Below, in pieces: positions 62,338-64,000 of a stretch of DNA of 64,000 nucleotides. Below the pieces are notes generated by a model. The model had not been told where the DNA came from and searched no databases. It worked only from the letters and a program-made list of their open reading frames with translations. How positions within the stretch are numbered: the stretch's first letter is position 1; each line of letters begins with the position of its first letter. Source of the stretch: Pseudomonas guariconensis (GTDB lineage Bacteria; Pseudomonadota; Gammaproteobacteria; Pseudomonadales; Pseudomonadaceae); contig NZ_JADLJL010000011.1 of NCBI RefSeq assembly GCF_015680235.1, positions 1 through 64,000 on the forward strand. The letters run 5' to 3'. The position numbers were made by a program, and so were the translations under genes.

Positions 62338-62739
62338 TCAACGTCTCCTTCTGCAGCAGAACCTCTGACCGGGCCGATGGCGTATCCCGGCCGCGACACT
62401 GCGTGTGTCGCTGGCTGCTGTAGCCCGAGTATGCACGCCGGGCGTTGCAGTAGGCCTTCAAGGCCGTGGTGCAGTGGTAAATCCATCACGTTGTCGTTCT
62501 GTTTTGGACCGCAAATACCGTGCCCTCGGCATTCTCCTCGGTTTGCCGGAAATACACGGGGGTTGCTATCAATCTAGACCCTGGTGCGCGATCGTGCTGC
62601 TTCGGATGACCCAGGCCGGGCGAAGGGCGCGCAAACAGGCAAACCAGAACGAGCAGCATTTCCACTCGTCGGATCGGATCCAAGCCTTGCGAAGCTCTGG
62701 TTAACTGGAGGCGCAGCGTCTCGATGCAGGAGGTTCGGC
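62338..62739. other. 402-base intergenic region upstream of the LOG-family gene and the 68-residue gene
   Basis: A divergent promoter region. No REP core, terminator or RNA gene is evident. Open frames here lack ribosome binding sites and recognisable sequence. The AT-richer stretch CTATCAATCTAGACC at about 62565-62580 is a possible promoter for the plus-strand gene. CAGGAGG at 62727-62733 is that gene's ribosome binding site. Confidence 0.35.
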
Positions 62740-62946
62740 ATGCATCGGTTGGTGATCGAGGTGGACAGGCAGCTGTACCTGCTGCTGGAGCAGGCAGCCC
62801 AGGCCAATCACCTGAGCCTTGAAGCGGAGTGCTTGCGCAGGTTGGGCGACGGCGAGCGACGGTCGCGCTACCTCCAAGCCCTGCTGGCAGAGCTGCGCGC
62901 CGACGAAGAGCAGCGGCGCGCCAACGACAACGACCGGGTGGCCTGA
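62740..62946 (+). CDS. Small conserved-type protein of 68 residues, possibly ribbon-helix-helix-like
   Basis: It starts at ATG 62740 with an excellent CAGGAGG 6-7 nt upstream. The sequence opens with a short strand (HRLVIEVD), followed by helical, charged segments rich in Leu, Arg and Glu. The strand-helix-helix order would suit an Arc/MetJ-type DNA-binding fold, but no diagnostic motif is present. Its stop codon directly abuts the stop of the convergent next gene. Function unknown. Confidence 0.7.
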   Translation: MHRLVIEVDRQLYLLLEQAAQANHLSLEAECLRRLGDGERRSRYLQALLAELRADEEQRRANDNDRVA

Positions 62947-63369
62947 TTACTTCTTCTTGTTGCCTGCTACGCAACTGGCGTTATTGAACGCCTGGTCCAT
63001 GATCGGCTGGTTGGTCTTGTACACGGTGAACCGGTATACCAGCACCGCGCCTTTGGACATCAGCTGGCGGTAGCCGTTGTTACGGCAAACGCTGTCGCCC
63101 AGCTGGCTGCGCACTTGCTCCGGATTGGCGCGCATCCGCTCGGCATGGCTCTCGCGTACGCTCAGGTGGTTGACCAGTGCCTTGCCTTTCTCGACGGTAT
63201 AGCCCTGGTCGAGGATGTCTTCGTTGATGGCGCGGGGGGTGCCGACGCTGCTTTCCTTGGCGACCTTCTCCAGCATCTGGTTGAGCTCGTATTCCTGCTT
63301 GGAGGCTGCCTGGGCCGCCAGGGGCAGGGCAAGCAACAGGCTCAAGGCCGGGATGGTAAAACGCAGCAT
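62947..63369 (-). CDS. Secreted PA3611-like protein (quorum-sensing-regulated virulence factor family)
   Basis: A 140-residue protein with a signal peptide to about residue 21 (LPLAAQA). Two cysteines in the mature part (SVCRNNGYR and NNASCVAG) could form a disulfide. The segment GTPRAINEDILDQGYTVEKGK matches the family that includes P. aeruginosa PA3611, which lies near recA there too. The family name reflects regulation in P. aeruginosa; the molecular function is not known. Predicted periplasmic or secreted. Confidence 0.8.
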   Translation of the reverse strand: MLRFTIPALSLLLALPLAAQAASKQEYELNQMLEKVAKESSVGTPRAINEDILDQGYTVEKGKALVNHLSVRESHAERMRANPEQVRSQLGDSVCRNNGYRQLMSKGAVLVYRFTVYKTNQPIMDQAFNNASCVAGNKKK

Positions 63370-63588
63370 GAATCTCTCCTGGTTCGATGACTGGCACTTT
63401 GACCTGCGCCGGCGAGCGGCGTTCCGTGGCCCCCGTATCGATGGGGATCCCAGGTCGCAAAAGCGCGATTATAAAGGAGGCGTCCGGCCGCCTGCACGGC
63501 AAATGACGCAGCCTCTGGTAGACTGGCGGCTCGTTTCCCGCCGAGTTGTCGCAGTGTCCGTTCCTTATCCTTCCAGAGGCTTGCAGCC

Positions 63589-64000
63589 ATGAGCCACGCG
63601 GTAGCGCGCCTGCGCGCCGAGCGTCTGGCCCGCAGCAACAAACCTTTCATCGCCCGTGGCTCGCGCGCGGTGCGCTGCCCGGATTGCCGGGTGATCGCCA
63701 GCCATTGCCTGTGTGCCCTGAAGCCCAAGGTGCAGGCCGACGCCGGGGTGTGCCTGGTGATGCACGATACCGAGCCGCTGAAGCCGACCAACACCGGCTG
63801 GCTGATTGCCGACCTGGTCGAAGACACCGCAGCCTTCGGCTGGCAGCGTACCGAAGTCGACCCGCGCCTTTTGGCGTTGCTCGACGATCCCCAGTGGCAG
63901 CCCTATATCGTCTTCCCGGGCGAGTTCGTGGCGCCGCAGCGGGTGGTCAGCGAAGTGGTGCGCGAGCCTGGCAAGCGGCCGCTGTTCATCCTGCTTGACG
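63589..64000 (+). CDS. DTW-domain tRNA-uridine aminocarboxypropyltransferase, N-terminal part
   Basis: An open frame from ATG 63589 that runs off the window end, so only 137 residues are seen. A zinc-ribbon-like CPDC...CLC pattern (residues 30-42), HDTEPLKPTNTG (about 59-70) and the FPGE segment are hallmarks of the DTW domain. Such enzymes (TapT/TuaA) transfer the aminocarboxypropyl group of SAM to U47 of tRNA to give acp3U. The DTW motif itself would lie beyond the edge. Confidence 0.85.
   Translation, partial: MSHAVARLRAERLARSNKPFIARGSRAVRCPDCRVIASHCLCALKPKVQADAGVCLVMHDTEPLKPTNTGWLIADLVEDTAAFGWQRTEVDPRLLALLDDPQWQPYIVFPGEFVAPQRVVSEVVREPGKRPLFILLD

Noticed and set aside
62405..62704. Open frames upstream of the LOG-family gene
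   Set aside because: Composition is irregular, ribosome binding sites are absent and no homology is apparent; treated as intergenic.

Overview
The window is a dense, GC-rich gammaproteobacterial chromosome segment. Gene content, gene order and the many GC-rich REP hairpins (cores such as GTGGGAGCGGGCTTGC) point to the Pseudomonas putida group. Family-level evidence includes the order dapC-glnD-map / rpsB-tsf-pyrH-frr-uppS-cdsA-dxr-rseP-bamA-skp-lpxD-fabZ-lpxA-lpxB-rnhB-dnaE-accA-tilS-pyrG-kdsA-eno-ftsB-ispD-(frmA-fghA)-ispF-truD-surE-pcm-nlpD-rpoS-rsmZ-fdxA-mutS-...-cinA-recA-recX, which is the Pseudomonas core arrangement. I see no rRNA, tRNA, IS element or CRISPR array.

Layout. 1-9.1 kb: a two-domain beta-glucan synthase-like gene, the tcdA/csdE/csdA sulfur and t6A-modification group, dapD and a YffB-type ArsC-like gene, then a CPA1 cation/proton antiporter. 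9.1-13.8 kb, minus strand: dapC, glnD, map. 14-34.9 kb, plus strand: the long translation / isoprenoid / outer-membrane / lipid A / replication run, starting with an rpsB leader that can form a pseudoknot. 35-49.6 kb: pyrG, kdsA, eno, ftsB, ispD, a formaldehyde-detoxification pair (class III ADH and S-formylglutathione hydrolase) with a divergent LysR regulator, ispF-truD-surE-pcm-nlpD-rpoS, the small RNA rsmZ with an upstream GacA-type box, and fdxA. 49.7-52.3 kb: mutS.

52.3-58.8 kb is the accessory part. It lies between mutS and cinA-recA-recX, a known docking site for phage-tail bacteriocins (tailocins) in fluorescent pseudomonads. First comes a PhyH-type dioxygenase / amino-acid permease / LysR set. 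Then come a PrtR-like, LexA-type self-cleaving repressor and a holin-like protein, with none of the usual tail genes behind them. Instead the holin stop codon abuts the C-terminal stump of a 2OG-Fe(II) oxygenase. This is followed by two AT-richer unrecognised genes: a 264-residue protein with long Gly/Ala-rich hydrophobic helices, and a 182-residue two-membrane-span protein. TGCA-rich operator-like clusters sit in front of both the repressor and the holin. My main hypothesis is that this is a decayed tailocin locus that has been re-used as a small DNA-damage-inducible module, possibly a bacteriocin-like pair released by the holin.

58.9-64 kb: cinA, a LexA-box-controlled recA with recX, a LOG-family nucleosidase-like gene, a 68-residue small protein, a secreted PA3611-like protein and the start of a DTW-domain tRNA-modification gene cut by the window edge.

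Many very long open frames lie antisense to real genes (for example opposite dnaE, bamA and glnD). They are by-products of high GC at third codon positions and are not annotated.
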